Assembly (NCBI GenBank): GCA_016744295.1
Contig: JADGEQ010000022.1
Span: forward strand, 1 to 64,000
Length of the DNA stretch: 64,000 bases
Source of the DNA: Desulfobacteraceae bacterium
GTDB lineage: Bacteria > Desulfobacterota > Desulfobacteria > Desulfobacterales > Desulfobacteraceae
Reading direction: 5' to 3'
The translations under genes and the position numbers were made by a program. The notes under the pieces were generated by a model. It worked only from the letters and a program-made list of their open reading frames with translations. It was not told the DNA's origin and made no database searches. How positions within the stretch are numbered: the stretch's first letter is position 1; each line of letters opens with the position of its first letter. This document shows, piece by piece, positions 42,312 to 50,422 of the stretch.

Positions 42312-44369
42312 TCAGAGCTGATGTTTTTTGAGTTTTCTGACCAGAGTTGTCTGGCTTAACCCCAAATTATGAGCCATTTTCCGGGTGGTTTTGTATTCTT
42401 CCTTGGTGGCCTTTAATATCTTGCATTCTGTTTGGTTCAGCAAGGAAATCAGTCCACCCGTAAGGGGGGTGATTTCTTTTTGTGAATGGGTGGATGCCAA
42501 TTCCCGGATAGTGTCCACAAGGGTGATGTGATCCCCTTTTGTATTGATGAGTATTCGCTGGACAATATTTTGTAATTCCCGGATATTCCCTGGCCAGTCA
42601 TGCTCCACAAGATTTTCAAGGGCCATCTGTTCAATGGTTTTATGGAGCTTGAATTTTGTATTATACTTTTTAATAAAATGTTCCACCAGGGGAATAATAT
42701 CTTTTTTTCGCTGTTTTAGGGAAGGTATTTTAATGGGAAATACATTGAGGCGATAGAACAGATCCTCCCTGAATTCTCCATTTTTAATCATCTCTTCCAG
42801 AGACCGGTTGGTGGCCGTAATGATTCTTACATTTACCGTGATGGGACGCGTACCCCCCACCCGGTAAATTTGTTGCTCCTGGATAGCCCTTAAAATTTTT
42901 ACCTGGAGTTCCATTTTCAACTCCCCCACCTCATCCAGGAAAAGCGTGCCATTATGGGCCAGTTCAAAGAACCCCTTTTTCCCTTTTTCGCTGGCACCGG
43001 AGAATGCTCCCTTTTCATAACCAAATAATTCGGATTCAAGAAGATTGGCCGGTATGGTCCCGCAATTAATTTTAATCAAAGGATAGGGGTTTCTTTCACT
43101 GGCCTTGTGAATAATATCGGCTATAATTTCTTTTCCTACGCCTGATTCCCCGGTTATGAGTGTTGTACAATCATATTTGGCAACATTGACAGCACTGGAC
43201 AGCACTTGTTGAATTTTGCTGCTCACAAACACATATTCATCCCTGCTGTCCTTGAGAATATGCTCAATTCCCCGGGAACCGAAAACAAGATTTGTCTTGT
43301 CGGCATACTTAATTTTCTGGTGCTTGTACAATTGTGAAAGCAATCGGATCAAATCCGGATGGTTGTCCAGTAATTGGGTGGTAAAGGCCGCATGACCCTC
43401 CACAAATCCTGTGTAACCGATTATGTCCAGGTCCTTTCCCATGCTTTCCGAGGTCAGTGCGGTAATTTTATGGCTGTTGGCCAAGCTGGCAAAAAAGATG
43501 GTCCCCTTGTTTCGGGTCAAGACCAGGCTTAACATTTCACTGCCGGAAACGGTCATACAATTGATGATCAGATCAAAGGAACCGATTTTCTCAATGGACA
43601 AAGAATCAATGGCCCCAACCGTATTAAACGCATCACAGCAGATAATCTCGTCATAGACATTTGTTTTTTTTAATATTTTTTTGCTCGTTTGGGTTTTAAC
43701 GACCCCGGTAATATTTCCCAAGGACCCCATTTTTTCCCTGGCTGCATGGGCACACAATAATCCCAATTTTCCGTTTGCACCCATGATCAGAACATTGTCA
43801 TTGGGGCGTGCCAGTTTCCAGGTCTGTCTGGGAGCACCTGCCTCATCCATCACGGATATTAAAAGCTCAAGGGAATATTTTTTCGATTGAAGGTTGGGAT
43901 CCACTTTTACCAGGGGCATATGATCAAACACAATGGCTTTGCCCTGGAGGGTGAGTTGACCGGAAAAAATGTCCATATCCTGTATGGCATCGATCCTCAG
44001 TGGGGTCAGGGACAAGGAGGCCAGGGTAATTATCATGTCTCCCGGACGCAATCCAAAGGGATTGGGATAGTTGTTGCCGATTTTCTCCACCCGGCCATAG
44101 AGAATGCCTCCCGTTCCGGTGACGGGATTTTGAAGTTTTCCCCTTGACCGTACGATTTCAAGAATTCGATTTTTAATGTCAAGGGGATTGCCGTTGACAG
44201 CATTGTGGATCTGGCTGAAACTGGTGGAGTTGATATTGATGATCTGGACATCCACCAGCATTTCATTGTCATACACACACATGGTATTATCCAGTTTCCA
44301 GGCAGGTTGGGGAAATGAATTGGCCGGTTCCAACACCCGATGGCAACCAAATTGAAATAAATCAGACAT
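42312..44369 (-). CDS. Sigma-54 activator with an N-terminal Kdd-like dehydrogenase sensor domain
   Basis: A 685-residue fusion. Residues 1-345 align end to end with the 3,5-diaminohexanoate dehydrogenase encoded at 48937: shared 'ILIDV/MLVDV', 'GGILxGxVxxIG', 'LVSLSLTPL/LASLSLTPL', an NAD-type 'GANGKLGLLCAHAA' and 'GYTGFVEGHAAFTTQLL'. Residues about 370-610 form the AAA+ domain with Walker A 'GESGVGKE', a GAFSGA loop in place of the usual GAFTGA, and Walker B 'GTLFLDEVGEL'. A Fis-type helix-turn-helix ends the protein ('TRKMAHNLGLSQTTLVRKL'). It very likely senses the Kdd substrate or NAD(H) state and activates the sigma-54 promoter before kdd. Ribosome site AGGGAGG lies close to the ATG. 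Confidence 0.9.
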   Translation of the reverse strand: MSDLFQFGCHRVLEPANSFPQPAWKLDNTMCVYDNEMLVDVQIININSTSFSQIHNAVNGNPLDIKNRILEIVRSRGKLQNPVTGTGGILYGRVEKIGNNYPNPFGLRPGDMIITLASLSLTPLRIDAIQDMDIFSGQLTLQGKAIVFDHMPLVKVDPNLQSKKYSLELLISVMDEAGAPRQTWKLARPNDNVLIMGANGKLGLLCAHAAREKMGSLGNITGVVKTQTSKKILKKTNVYDEIICCDAFNTVGAIDSLSIEKIGSFDLIINCMTVSGSEMLSLVLTRNKGTIFFASLANSHKITALTSESMGKDLDIIGYTGFVEGHAAFTTQLLDNHPDLIRLLSQLYKHQKIKYADKTNLVFGSRGIEHILKDSRDEYVFVSSKIQQVLSSAVNVAKYDCTTLITGESGVGKEIIADIIHKASERNPYPLIKINCGTIPANLLESELFGYEKGAFSGASEKGKKGFFELAHNGTLFLDEVGELKMELQVKILRAIQEQQIYRVGGTRPITVNVRIITATNRSLEEMIKNGEFREDLFYRLNVFPIKIPSLKQRKKDIIPLVEHFIKKYNTKFKLHKTIEQMALENLVEHDWPGNIRELQNIVQRILINTKGDHITLVDTIRELASTHSQKEITPLTGGLISLLNQTECKILKATKEEYKTTRKMAHNLGLSQTTLVRKLKKHQL

Positions 44370-44391
44370 GGGCCTCCCTGCACAAAATAAT

Positions 44392-44416
44392 AAAAACCAG
44401 GTAAGACCTGGTTTTT
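44392..44416 (-). terminator. Intrinsic terminator directly before the sigma-54 activator
   Basis: AAAAACCAGGT-aag-ACCTGGTTTTT is an 11-base perfect stem. On the minus strand it is followed by TTATTATTTT, giving a full rho-independent terminator. It ends 22 bases before the activator ATG, leaving no room for a promoter between them, so transcripts for the activator must pass through it. It may also terminate weakly on the plus strand. Confidence 0.75.
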
Positions 44417-44478
44417 AATGGATACAGATCATAAGAGGTGCAAGGTTAGTAAAATTGGATTTTCATGTCAAGGAGAAA

Positions 44479-44533
44479 GGCCAATGAAAGGCCAATGAAA
44501 GGCCAATGACAGGCCAATGACAGGCCAATGACA
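44479..44533. repeat. Five in-phase 11-base repeats
   Basis: GGCCAATGAAA (two copies) and GGCCAATGACA (three copies) are directly joined. Eleven bases is close to one helical turn, so any protein bound to each copy would lie on one face. The array is between kce and the activator gene, upstream of the terminator, and could be a regulatory or slippage-prone element. Confidence 0.8.
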
Positions 44534-44569
44534 GAAAATGATGACAACGGAAAATTTGCCATGGCCACA

Positions 44570-45418
44570 TCAATTTTTCAGGGGAGGCAGTCCCAATATA
44601 GTTCGCGCCTCAATGGGTGAGGCAATGGGTCTGCCCAGTTCCCGGGCAATTCGGACAACTTTTTCCACCAGCTCTCCGTTGCTTTTCGCAAGGATGCCCT
44701 TTTTGATATACAAATTGTCTTCAAACCCCACCCGAACATGTCCCCCCATGAGAATCCCCAGGGCTGCCATGGTCATCTGGAAACGTCCTATGCCGGCCAC
44801 GGTCCAGGTGGCATCCAGAGGGAGACTGTGAACCATATAGGATAAATCCCTTGCCGTTGCATTGATCTGGAGTCCCATAACAAAATCAAAATGGATGGGA
44901 TGCTGAATAAATCCCTGTTCGGCCATCCTGAGGGCAATATCGATCATCCCCTTGTCAAAAATTTCGATTTCGGGTTTCACCCCCCGCTGGATCATGGTCT
45001 TGCCGAATGTTTTAATGGTATTATCTGAATTGATAAACACCTCATCCCCTCCAAAATTACAACTGCCGCAATCCAGGGTAGCCATTTCCGGATGGAATAG
45101 ATTTACGGCCGGTTCCGCCACTTCAGTGGTTTGGAGTCTTTCCATATCAGACATACCCAGGGCCCCCCCTGTGGAGGGTTGGATAATGATGTCGGGACAA
45201 AGGGTGCGGATGGCATCCATGCTTTTCTTAAACCGATCTTTATCCTGGGTGGGCCTGCCGTCATCTTCCCTGACATGCAAGTGAATGATACTGGCACCGG
45301 CCTGGTAGGCCAAATGTGCCTCCCTGGCAATTTCATCCAGGGTGTAGGGGATATTGGGATTTTGGCTTTTGGTTACTTCAGCTCCGCAGATGGCAGCAGT
45401 TACAATTAATTTTTCCAT
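44570..45418 (-). CDS. kce: 3-keto-5-aminohexanoate cleavage enzyme (BKACE family)
   Basis: A 282-residue beta-keto acid cleavage enzyme. 'LIVTAAICGAEVTKSQNPNI' and 'GASIIHLHVREDDGRPTQD' hold the zinc-binding HxH, and 'HVRVGFEDNLYI' holds the third ligand, glutamate. 'TGGALGMS' and 'EIFDKGMID' are further active-site segments. Kce converts 3-keto-5-aminohexanoate plus acetyl-CoA to 3-aminobutyryl-CoA plus acetoacetate. Kdd, Kal and a TRAP transporter in the same operon support this substrate. BKACE members act on several keto acids, so a related substrate remains possible. Confidence 0.85.
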   Translation of the reverse strand: MEKLIVTAAICGAEVTKSQNPNIPYTLDEIAREAHLAYQAGASIIHLHVREDDGRPTQDKDRFKKSMDAIRTLCPDIIIQPSTGGALGMSDMERLQTTEVAEPAVNLFHPEMATLDCGSCNFGGDEVFINSDNTIKTFGKTMIQRGVKPEIEIFDKGMIDIALRMAEQGFIQHPIHFDFVMGLQINATARDLSYMVHSLPLDATWTVAGIGRFQMTMAALGILMGGHVRVGFEDNLYIKKGILAKSNGELVEKVVRIARELGRPIASPIEARTILGLPPLKN

Positions 45419-45447
45419 AATTCAACCCTTTATTTAGGAGTCGGAAC

Positions 45448-45846
45448 CTAGGAGGATTCAATCCTAGTTCTCTGGTTTTTTAAAGGTGTCACGCAGGTGC
45501 CGATTGCCGTGCAGACAATCACTGGAGCCGTGAGAAAATCTCCGGCGGAATCACTGATATCCTTTCTTGGGCAGATCACTTTTTTGGCTGAAAATTTCAT
45601 TTTTCGGGAGGTATTCCCCAATTTAATAATCTCTCCCCGGGCTTCAATATAATCGCCTGAATAGATTGGCGCCAAAAATTGTATATCCTCATATCCGGCA
45701 AACAATCCTTCATCACCATCATGACGGATTAAAAGCTCGGTTGCCACATCCCCGAACAGATGCAGCATATGGGCGCCGTCCACAAGTTCTCCGCCGTAAT
45801 GGGCGTCTTTGGCACTCATCCTCACGCGTATCATCACTGTTTCCAT
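45448..45846 (-). CDS. kal: 3-aminobutyryl-CoA ammonia lyase
   Basis: A 132-residue hotdog-fold protein. I chose the ATG at 45846, which has AAGGAG 11 bases upstream. '[20 protein letters not shown]', '[20 protein letters not shown]', '[20 protein letters not shown]', and '[12 protein letters not shown]' match Kal proteins closely, including their 128-residue length. Kal removes ammonia from 3-aminobutyryl-CoA to give crotonyl-CoA, the step after Kce. It lies 29 bases before kce. Without this context it could be taken for a thioesterase. Confidence 0.85.
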   Translation of the reverse strand: METVMIRVRMSAKDAHYGGELVDGAHMLHLFGDVATELLIRHDGDEGLFAGYEDIQFLAPIYSGDYIEARGEIIKLGNTSRKMKFSAKKVICPRKDISDSAGDFLTAPVIVCTAIGTCVTPLKNQRTRIESS

Positions 45847-45958
45847 TTTATTTCTTTCTCCTTGATTCAAGAGTATTATTTGTCAGCACAACATTCGACC
45901 CTATTGGATCCGGTTAGATCAAATTATTCACAAGCTAATTTATCCACAGACCAAATTA

Positions 45959-47272
45959 TCAATTGAAAAGAACCCGGGGCAGCCAGAGGGCGATTTCAGG
46001 AAATATCATGACAATGGCAAGGCCAATGGCCTGGATCACAATAAAAGGAATAACAGATCGATAGAGATCTCCCATGGAAATACCCGGAGGCACCACCCCT
46101 TTCATATAAAATAAATTCAACCCGTAGGGCGGGGTAATAAACGCCATTTGCATATTAATGACAAACAAGGTGCCAAACCAGATGGGGTCAAAGCCAAATG
46201 CTTTAACAATGGGCAGATACAAGGGAATGGTTAAAAACATAATGGCGGTATCATCCAAAAACATGCCCAGAAAGAAAAAAGAGAGTTGCATAAAGATCAA
46301 CACCCCCCATTTTCCAAGACCCATGGATGCCAGGGCAGACTGGACAAGATCCGATGCCCCTAATCCTGTATAAATCGCTCCGAAACAGACGGCTGCCAGT
46401 GCAATCCACATGACCATTGCCGTGACCGAAGCCGATTTGTGCAATGATTCTCGCACCATGGTCCAGGTTAATTTTCTTCGGGTTGCCGCAGCAATAAGGG
46501 CACCAATGGCACCGATCACCGATGCTTCTATGATGGTGGTAATACCGAAGATCACGCACCCGATAACGCTGAAAATTATCAGGGCCGGTAGAATCAGAGC
46601 ACCCAGGCACCTGAATTTTTCCCCCAGGCTGACCCGTTCCTCAACGGGCAGGGCCGGGGCCAGTTCCGGTTGCAGATAGGCCCGCACCAGAATATAAATA
46701 ATATACATGCTGGCAAGCAAGAGACCGGGAAGGAGGCCAGACGCAAATAGTTTTGCCGCCGATTCCCTTGCCACAAAGGCATAGACAAGAAAAGGAATGC
46801 TGGGGGGGATCAACAACCCCAGGGCTCCGCCGGCCTGTATGGTTCCGGTGGCCAAATGTTTTGAATAATTTCGTTTGAGCATGGCCGGCAGGGCAATAAG
46901 CCCCATGGTGACGGTGGCAGCGCCGCTGATACCCACCATGGAGGCAATGATGGCACAAACGATGACAGTTCCGGCTCCCAACCCTCCCCGAAGTCCGCCT
47001 GCCCATTTATAAATGGCTTCAAACATTTCATCTGCAATTCCGGATTTTTGTAAAATCAGTCCCATGAAAATAAACAGGGGAATTGCCGATAAAATAAAGA
47101 CGTTCATGAGTCCGTAGGTGGGATAAATCATCATGGATAATCCACCGGCACCCCAGAGAAAAAAGGAAAATATAATGCCGATGGAGCCGATGACAAATAC
47201 AACAGGAAGGCCGGTGGCCAGCATCAAAAGTAACAACGCAAACATCAGAACGGTGATCAAACCCATACTCAT
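45959..47272 (-). CDS. dctM: TRAP transporter large membrane subunit
   Basis: A 437-residue DctM-type permease with about 12 hydrophobic helices. 'ATGLPVVFVIG' opens helix 1, 'IPLFIFMGLILQKSGIADEM' follows, and 'AGALGLLIPPSIPFLVYAFV'-like text (the conserved GGxLGxLIPPS motif) is present near residue 145. 'FLDDTAIMFLTIPLYLPIVK' and 'GLNLFYMKGVVP' are the matching motifs in the second half. It imports its ligand using a sodium or proton gradient. The gene lies 3 bases after dctQ and within the kdd-kal-kce operon, so a beta-amino or diamino acid is the probable cargo. Confidence 0.88.
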   Translation of the reverse strand: MSMGLITVLMFALLLLMLATGLPVVFVIGSIGIIFSFFLWGAGGLSMMIYPTYGLMNVFILSAIPLFIFMGLILQKSGIADEMFEAIYKWAGGLRGGLGAGTVIVCAIIASMVGISGAATVTMGLIALPAMLKRNYSKHLATGTIQAGGALGLLIPPSIPFLVYAFVARESAAKLFASGLLPGLLLASMYIIYILVRAYLQPELAPALPVEERVSLGEKFRCLGALILPALIIFSVIGCVIFGITTIIEASVIGAIGALIAAATRRKLTWTMVRESLHKSASVTAMVMWIALAAVCFGAIYTGLGASDLVQSALASMGLGKWGVLIFMQLSFFFLGMFLDDTAIMFLTIPLYLPIVKAFGFDPIWFGTLFVINMQMAFITPPYGLNLFYMKGVVPPGISMGDLYRSVIPFIVIQAIGLAIVMIFPEIALWLPRVLFN

Positions 47273-47275
47273 AAT

Positions 47276-47800
47276 TTATTCCTCTCCATGGTCCAGGTGT
47301 TTCCCGGACAGGGCAAAGTAACTATCTTTGATAAAATTGCTGAATGCCTGGGCAAATAATAAAAAACAGCCAAAGGGAAGCATGAACTTGTAGGGATAAA
47401 TGGGGGGCCCCCATACACTTGTGGAATGTTCAAGTTTTTGAATGGAAGGGGAGGCAAATTCCCACCCCTTCCATATTAATATGATGCAAAAAAGCGCTGT
47501 AAAACCAAAGGTCACAGAATTCACCCAGGCCCTGTTCCGGGGGGACAGTTTTTCAATAAATATATCCATGCCCACATGTTCACGGTCTTTGAGGGTCATT
47601 GCCCCGGCCAGAAGAAAATAGCATCCAAAGGTCATTTGGCCGAATTCATAGGCCCAGGTGGTGGGATTATTAAAAAAATACCGACAGACAATTTCAATGG
47701 ATGAGGTGACCAATAATATCAGCATGGTATAGCTGGTTAAATGGCCGATATTAACCGACACTGAATCTATGGTTCTGACAAGCAGCCTTAATCCGTTCAT
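47276..47800 (-). CDS. dctQ: TRAP transporter small membrane subunit
   Basis: A 174-residue DctQ-type protein with four hydrophobic segments. 'MLILLVTSSIEIVCRYFFNN' and 'TTWAYEFGQMTFGCYFLLAG' are the family motifs, followed by 'LKDREHVGMDIFIEKLSPRN'. It scaffolds DctM in the membrane and helps engage the binding protein. It lies between dctP and dctM with tight spacing (34 and 3 bases), showing a complete three-part transporter. Length and topology are normal for the family. Confidence 0.85.
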   Translation of the reverse strand: MNGLRLLVRTIDSVSVNIGHLTSYTMLILLVTSSIEIVCRYFFNNPTTWAYEFGQMTFGCYFLLAGAMTLKDREHVGMDIFIEKLSPRNRAWVNSVTFGFTALFCIILIWKGWEFASPSIQKLEHSTSVWGPPIYPYKFMLPFGCFLLFAQAFSNFIKDSYFALSGKHLDHGEE

Positions 47801-47834
47801 AACGCCCTTTCAACAATATGCTTAGTGGTTAATC

Positions 47835-48866
47835 CTATTTTAGGTAGCCAACTTCTTTCATGTAGTCTTCCATCATTTCAACCGCTTTTTTTGCATGGGG
47901 ACCCTGCTTTGACACATCCTTATAAAATTCCCTGGCTTTTTCAGCCATGGCATCCACAAGGGCCTTGTCCATTTCAACAACTTTGAGGCCGTTTTTCTCC
48001 ATCATGGATCTTCTTTTGGCAAACTCAAGATTCCAATTAACCGTTTGGAGATAAAGGTTTTCCACCTGGGTGGCCATCTCTAAAATGGTCTGGAGATCCT
48101 TGGGCAGGGAGTTGAATTTCTTAAGACTCATGATCAGGTTCTGGTTGGCCGGGTTAAAACTTGGGGTCATATAATAGGGGGCCACTTCCTGAAAGGACAT
48201 GGACTCGGCTGCAACAGATCCGCCATAGACAACACCGTCCAACTGACCCGAAGAGATCATGAGATAAACTTCACCGGCAGGAAAATATTGGGCCGATACT
48301 CCCAGTTTTCCCAGAACTTTTCCAATATTGGGAACTGCTCTTAATTTAAGTTTTTTTAAGTCGTTCACTGTCCTGACCGGTTCCTTGGCCATGAGATAGG
48401 CAAAATCAACCATCTGGGGTCCCAGGTAATAGACATTATGCTCTGCATAGGCTTCCCGGCACAGTTCCAGATACCCCCGCTGGTAATAAAAGGTATTTAC
48501 ATCGGTGATGGTTCGCAGGGCAAAGGGCAGCACCCCTTCGGTGGCGGCAAGGGGAATGGCGTTGGACCAATATCCGCCGGCTCCCCCGGCAATGTCAATG
48601 GTACCTGTGGAACAGGCCTGCATCATCTGGTCGTCGGGAACCAGCTGGCCACCGGAAAAAGGTTGAATGATCAGCCTGCCGTCACTGGCATCCTTACAAA
48701 AATCAACAAAGGGTTTATACTGCCACATCATGTCCGGGCCGAAGAGAACCTGCATTCTGAGCTTGTAAACTTTCTTCTTCTCTGCCATGGATGGGGTTGT
48801 AAAAATTAATGCCATGCCAAAAATACACACCAGGGGTAGGAAAAAAAATCTAAATCTTTTCATCAT
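47835..48866 (-). CDS. dctP: TRAP transporter periplasmic binding protein
   Basis: About 343 residues from the ATG at 48866 (or 48863), with AGGAG 4-7 bases upstream; the frame is open to 48887. A signal peptide ends near 'TPSMA-EKK'. 'KLRMQVLFGPDMMWQYKPFV' is the N-terminal strand, and 'KKLKLRAVPNIGKVLGKLGV' with 'GEVYLMISSGQLDGVVYG' is the ligand-site region where TRAP proteins hold the carboxylate-binding arginine ('KLRAVP'). The operon context suggests 3,5-diaminohexanoate, beta-lysine or a related amino acid as ligand. Sequence alone cannot fix this. Confidence 0.85.
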   Translation of the reverse strand: MMKRFRFFFLPLVCIFGMALIFTTPSMAEKKKVYKLRMQVLFGPDMMWQYKPFVDFCKDASDGRLIIQPFSGGQLVPDDQMMQACSTGTIDIAGGAGGYWSNAIPLAATEGVLPFALRTITDVNTFYYQRGYLELCREAYAEHNVYYLGPQMVDFAYLMAKEPVRTVNDLKKLKLRAVPNIGKVLGKLGVSAQYFPAGEVYLMISSGQLDGVVYGGSVAAESMSFQEVAPYYMTPSFNPANQNLIMSLKKFNSLPKDLQTILEMATQVENLYLQTVNWNLEFAKRRSMMEKNGLKVVEMDKALVDAMAEKAREFYKDVSKQGPHAKKAVEMMEDYMKEVGYLK

Positions 48867-48936
48867 CGGTCTCCTGTGTAAAAACAATTAAGGTTTAAAA
48901 GCCTGGCAAAAATACCTTGCTTGAAGGCATATCTGC

Positions 48937-49965
48937 CTATGTCGAAAATTTGTCTTCAAAAAACTGTCTGAGTTTGGGATGCTCCCGGATAATCTGAAAT
49001 GTGATGTCTGTGTGACCTGGATAATATCCGTTGCCAATGAGCATCCGGGTATGTTTTTTGACGCCCTCGGCCCCCAAAGAGGCTTTGGCAAAATTGGTGC
49101 TCATGCTGAAATAATAAACCAGCCCCTCATCTTTTGTCAGCAGCACAGTGGTCACTTCGGTATCCGGAACATTGACACAGTTTACGGTGAAATCTGCCAA
49201 ATTTTCTCCCATGACCTCTTGAAAGCGACCCAGGGTTTCCAATGGATTTTGTGCATCTGCCTGGATGACCCTGTGGGCAAGACCCAGACCCCGGATTGCA
49301 TCACATTGGGTTTTGGAATATTCGATGCAGACAACCTGACCATTGGGAAAAACCCGGTTCCGGGCTTCCTGAAGGCACAACAGTCCTGCCTTGCCCCCAC
49401 CCAGGACCACAACAATATCTCCGGGCTTTGCATTGATACGGACCTGGGCCGGTGCGCCGGCCACGTCAAGGGCTGCCATGGCCAGTTTTTCAGGAATATC
49501 CGACGGCAGTTTTGCGTAGATGCCACTTTCAAACAATATGGCGGTTCCCTGGACGCTTATCTGATGGGTGTCCATATCAATATCTGTAATTTTAGAGAGT
49601 TTTAACGGGGTAAGAGACAAGGATACCAGGGTTGCAATTTTATCTCCCGGCTTTAGATTCCGGTCCACCAGATTCCCGCCGATCTGTTTTACGGTTCCGA
49701 TCAAAATACCCCCGGATTTTGTGACGGGATCTTGAAATTTACCCTGGTCTTTAACCAAGATCATCACCGCTTTCTTTATACCCTCAATCTCCTCATTACA
49801 TTGTTTGCGAATTTGGTTGAAAGCAGTAGAAGTGGGCTGCAGGGCAATGACATCTATCAGAATTTCGCTTGGAAATATAATTGGATCCGGATCAATGCGG
49901 GTGGCTGCCTGGGGCAAAGCGCCCTTTGGATCAATAACCCTGTGACCGCCATAGATGTCACTCAT
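48937..49965 (-). CDS. kdd: L-erythro-3,5-diaminohexanoate dehydrogenase
   Basis: A 342-residue dehydrogenase. The start is the ATG at 49965, placed 6 bases after AAGGAG; the in-frame ATG at 49971 touches the ribosome site and is unlikely. 'MSDIYGGHRVIDPKGALPQA' is characteristic of Kdd. The NAD fold shows 'VVVLGGGKAGLLCLQEARNR' and 'VNVPDTEVTTVLLTKDEGLV'. Kdd oxidises 3,5-diaminohexanoate to 3-keto-5-aminohexanoate and ammonia, supplying Kce. It heads the operon behind a sigma-54 promoter. Its duplicate serves as the sensor domain of the activator at 42312. Confidence 0.87.
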   Translation of the reverse strand: MSDIYGGHRVIDPKGALPQAATRIDPDPIIFPSEILIDVIALQPTSTAFNQIRKQCNEEIEGIKKAVMILVKDQGKFQDPVTKSGGILIGTVKQIGGNLVDRNLKPGDKIATLVSLSLTPLKLSKITDIDMDTHQISVQGTAILFESGIYAKLPSDIPEKLAMAALDVAGAPAQVRINAKPGDIVVVLGGGKAGLLCLQEARNRVFPNGQVVCIEYSKTQCDAIRGLGLAHRVIQADAQNPLETLGRFQEVMGENLADFTVNCVNVPDTEVTTVLLTKDEGLVYYFSMSTNFAKASLGAEGVKKHTRMLIGNGYYPGHTDITFQIIREHPKLRQFFEDKFST

Positions 49966-50014
49966 TTGCATCTCCTTAAAAGAGTTAAGATTTCCTTAGA
50001 CCAATCCACTGAAT

Positions 50015-50031
50015 TGCATTTACTATGCCAA
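50015..50031 (-). promoter_or_regulatory. Sigma-54 promoter of the kdd operon
   Basis: The minus strand reads TTGGCATAGTAAATGCA. GG (-24) and GC (-12) have the exact sigma-54 spacing. Only three informative positions differ from YTGGCACGRNNNTTGCW. The expected start of transcription, near 50003, leaves a leader of about 35 bases before the kdd ATG. Confidence 0.75.
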
Positions 50032-50147
50032 TAACTTTTATCAGATATATCTTGGAGATATGCTAAATTATTTCTTTTAAAATCAGATGGTTATTGCTAT
50101 GGCTAAGAAAAAACTATTGAAAAAACATCATGGTTTATGAGTCAGAA

Positions 50148-50174
50148 TCGGTTCAAAGGCTGAATTCGAACCGA
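50148..50174. promoter_or_regulatory. Candidate enhancer site for the sigma-54 activator
   Basis: TCGGTTC (50148-50154) and GAACCGA (50168-50174) form a perfect 7-base inverted repeat with 13 bases between arms. It is about 120-145 bases upstream of the -24 element, the usual distance for an enhancer-binding activator. The rest of 49972-50422 shows no gene. Confidence 0.55.
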
Positions 50175-50422
50175 ATTTGATTCATTTTGGACCCGGAAAC
50201 CGGTTGTGTAAAATATCCAAAAAAAGGAAGTGATGGATTATGAATACGTTTATTTATAGCATGCAAGGATAAATCCACATGGACATGGCGGAAAATCAAT
50301 TCCCAATTAAAGTTTGGCTTTCCCCCTGTCGAAAAAGATTTTTATGCACCTGTATTTTAGGTGGACTAGGACGGTTGAATCAGGGTATAAAAGGATGTAT
50401 TGAAAATGAGAAAGGAAAAAAA

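Noticed and set aside
44479-44533. CRISPR-like array
   Set aside because: The 11-base units are directly joined with no spacers, and no cas gene is present.
45448-45846. Acyl-CoA thioesterase instead of ammonia lyase
   Set aside because: The hotdog fold fits both, but the 'AHYGG' and '[10 protein letters not shown]' segments and the kdd-kce context point to Kal.
50175-50422. Cyclic-di-GMP riboswitch before the DUF4402 genes
   Set aside because: The conserved core and stem pattern of GEMM riboswitches could not be found.
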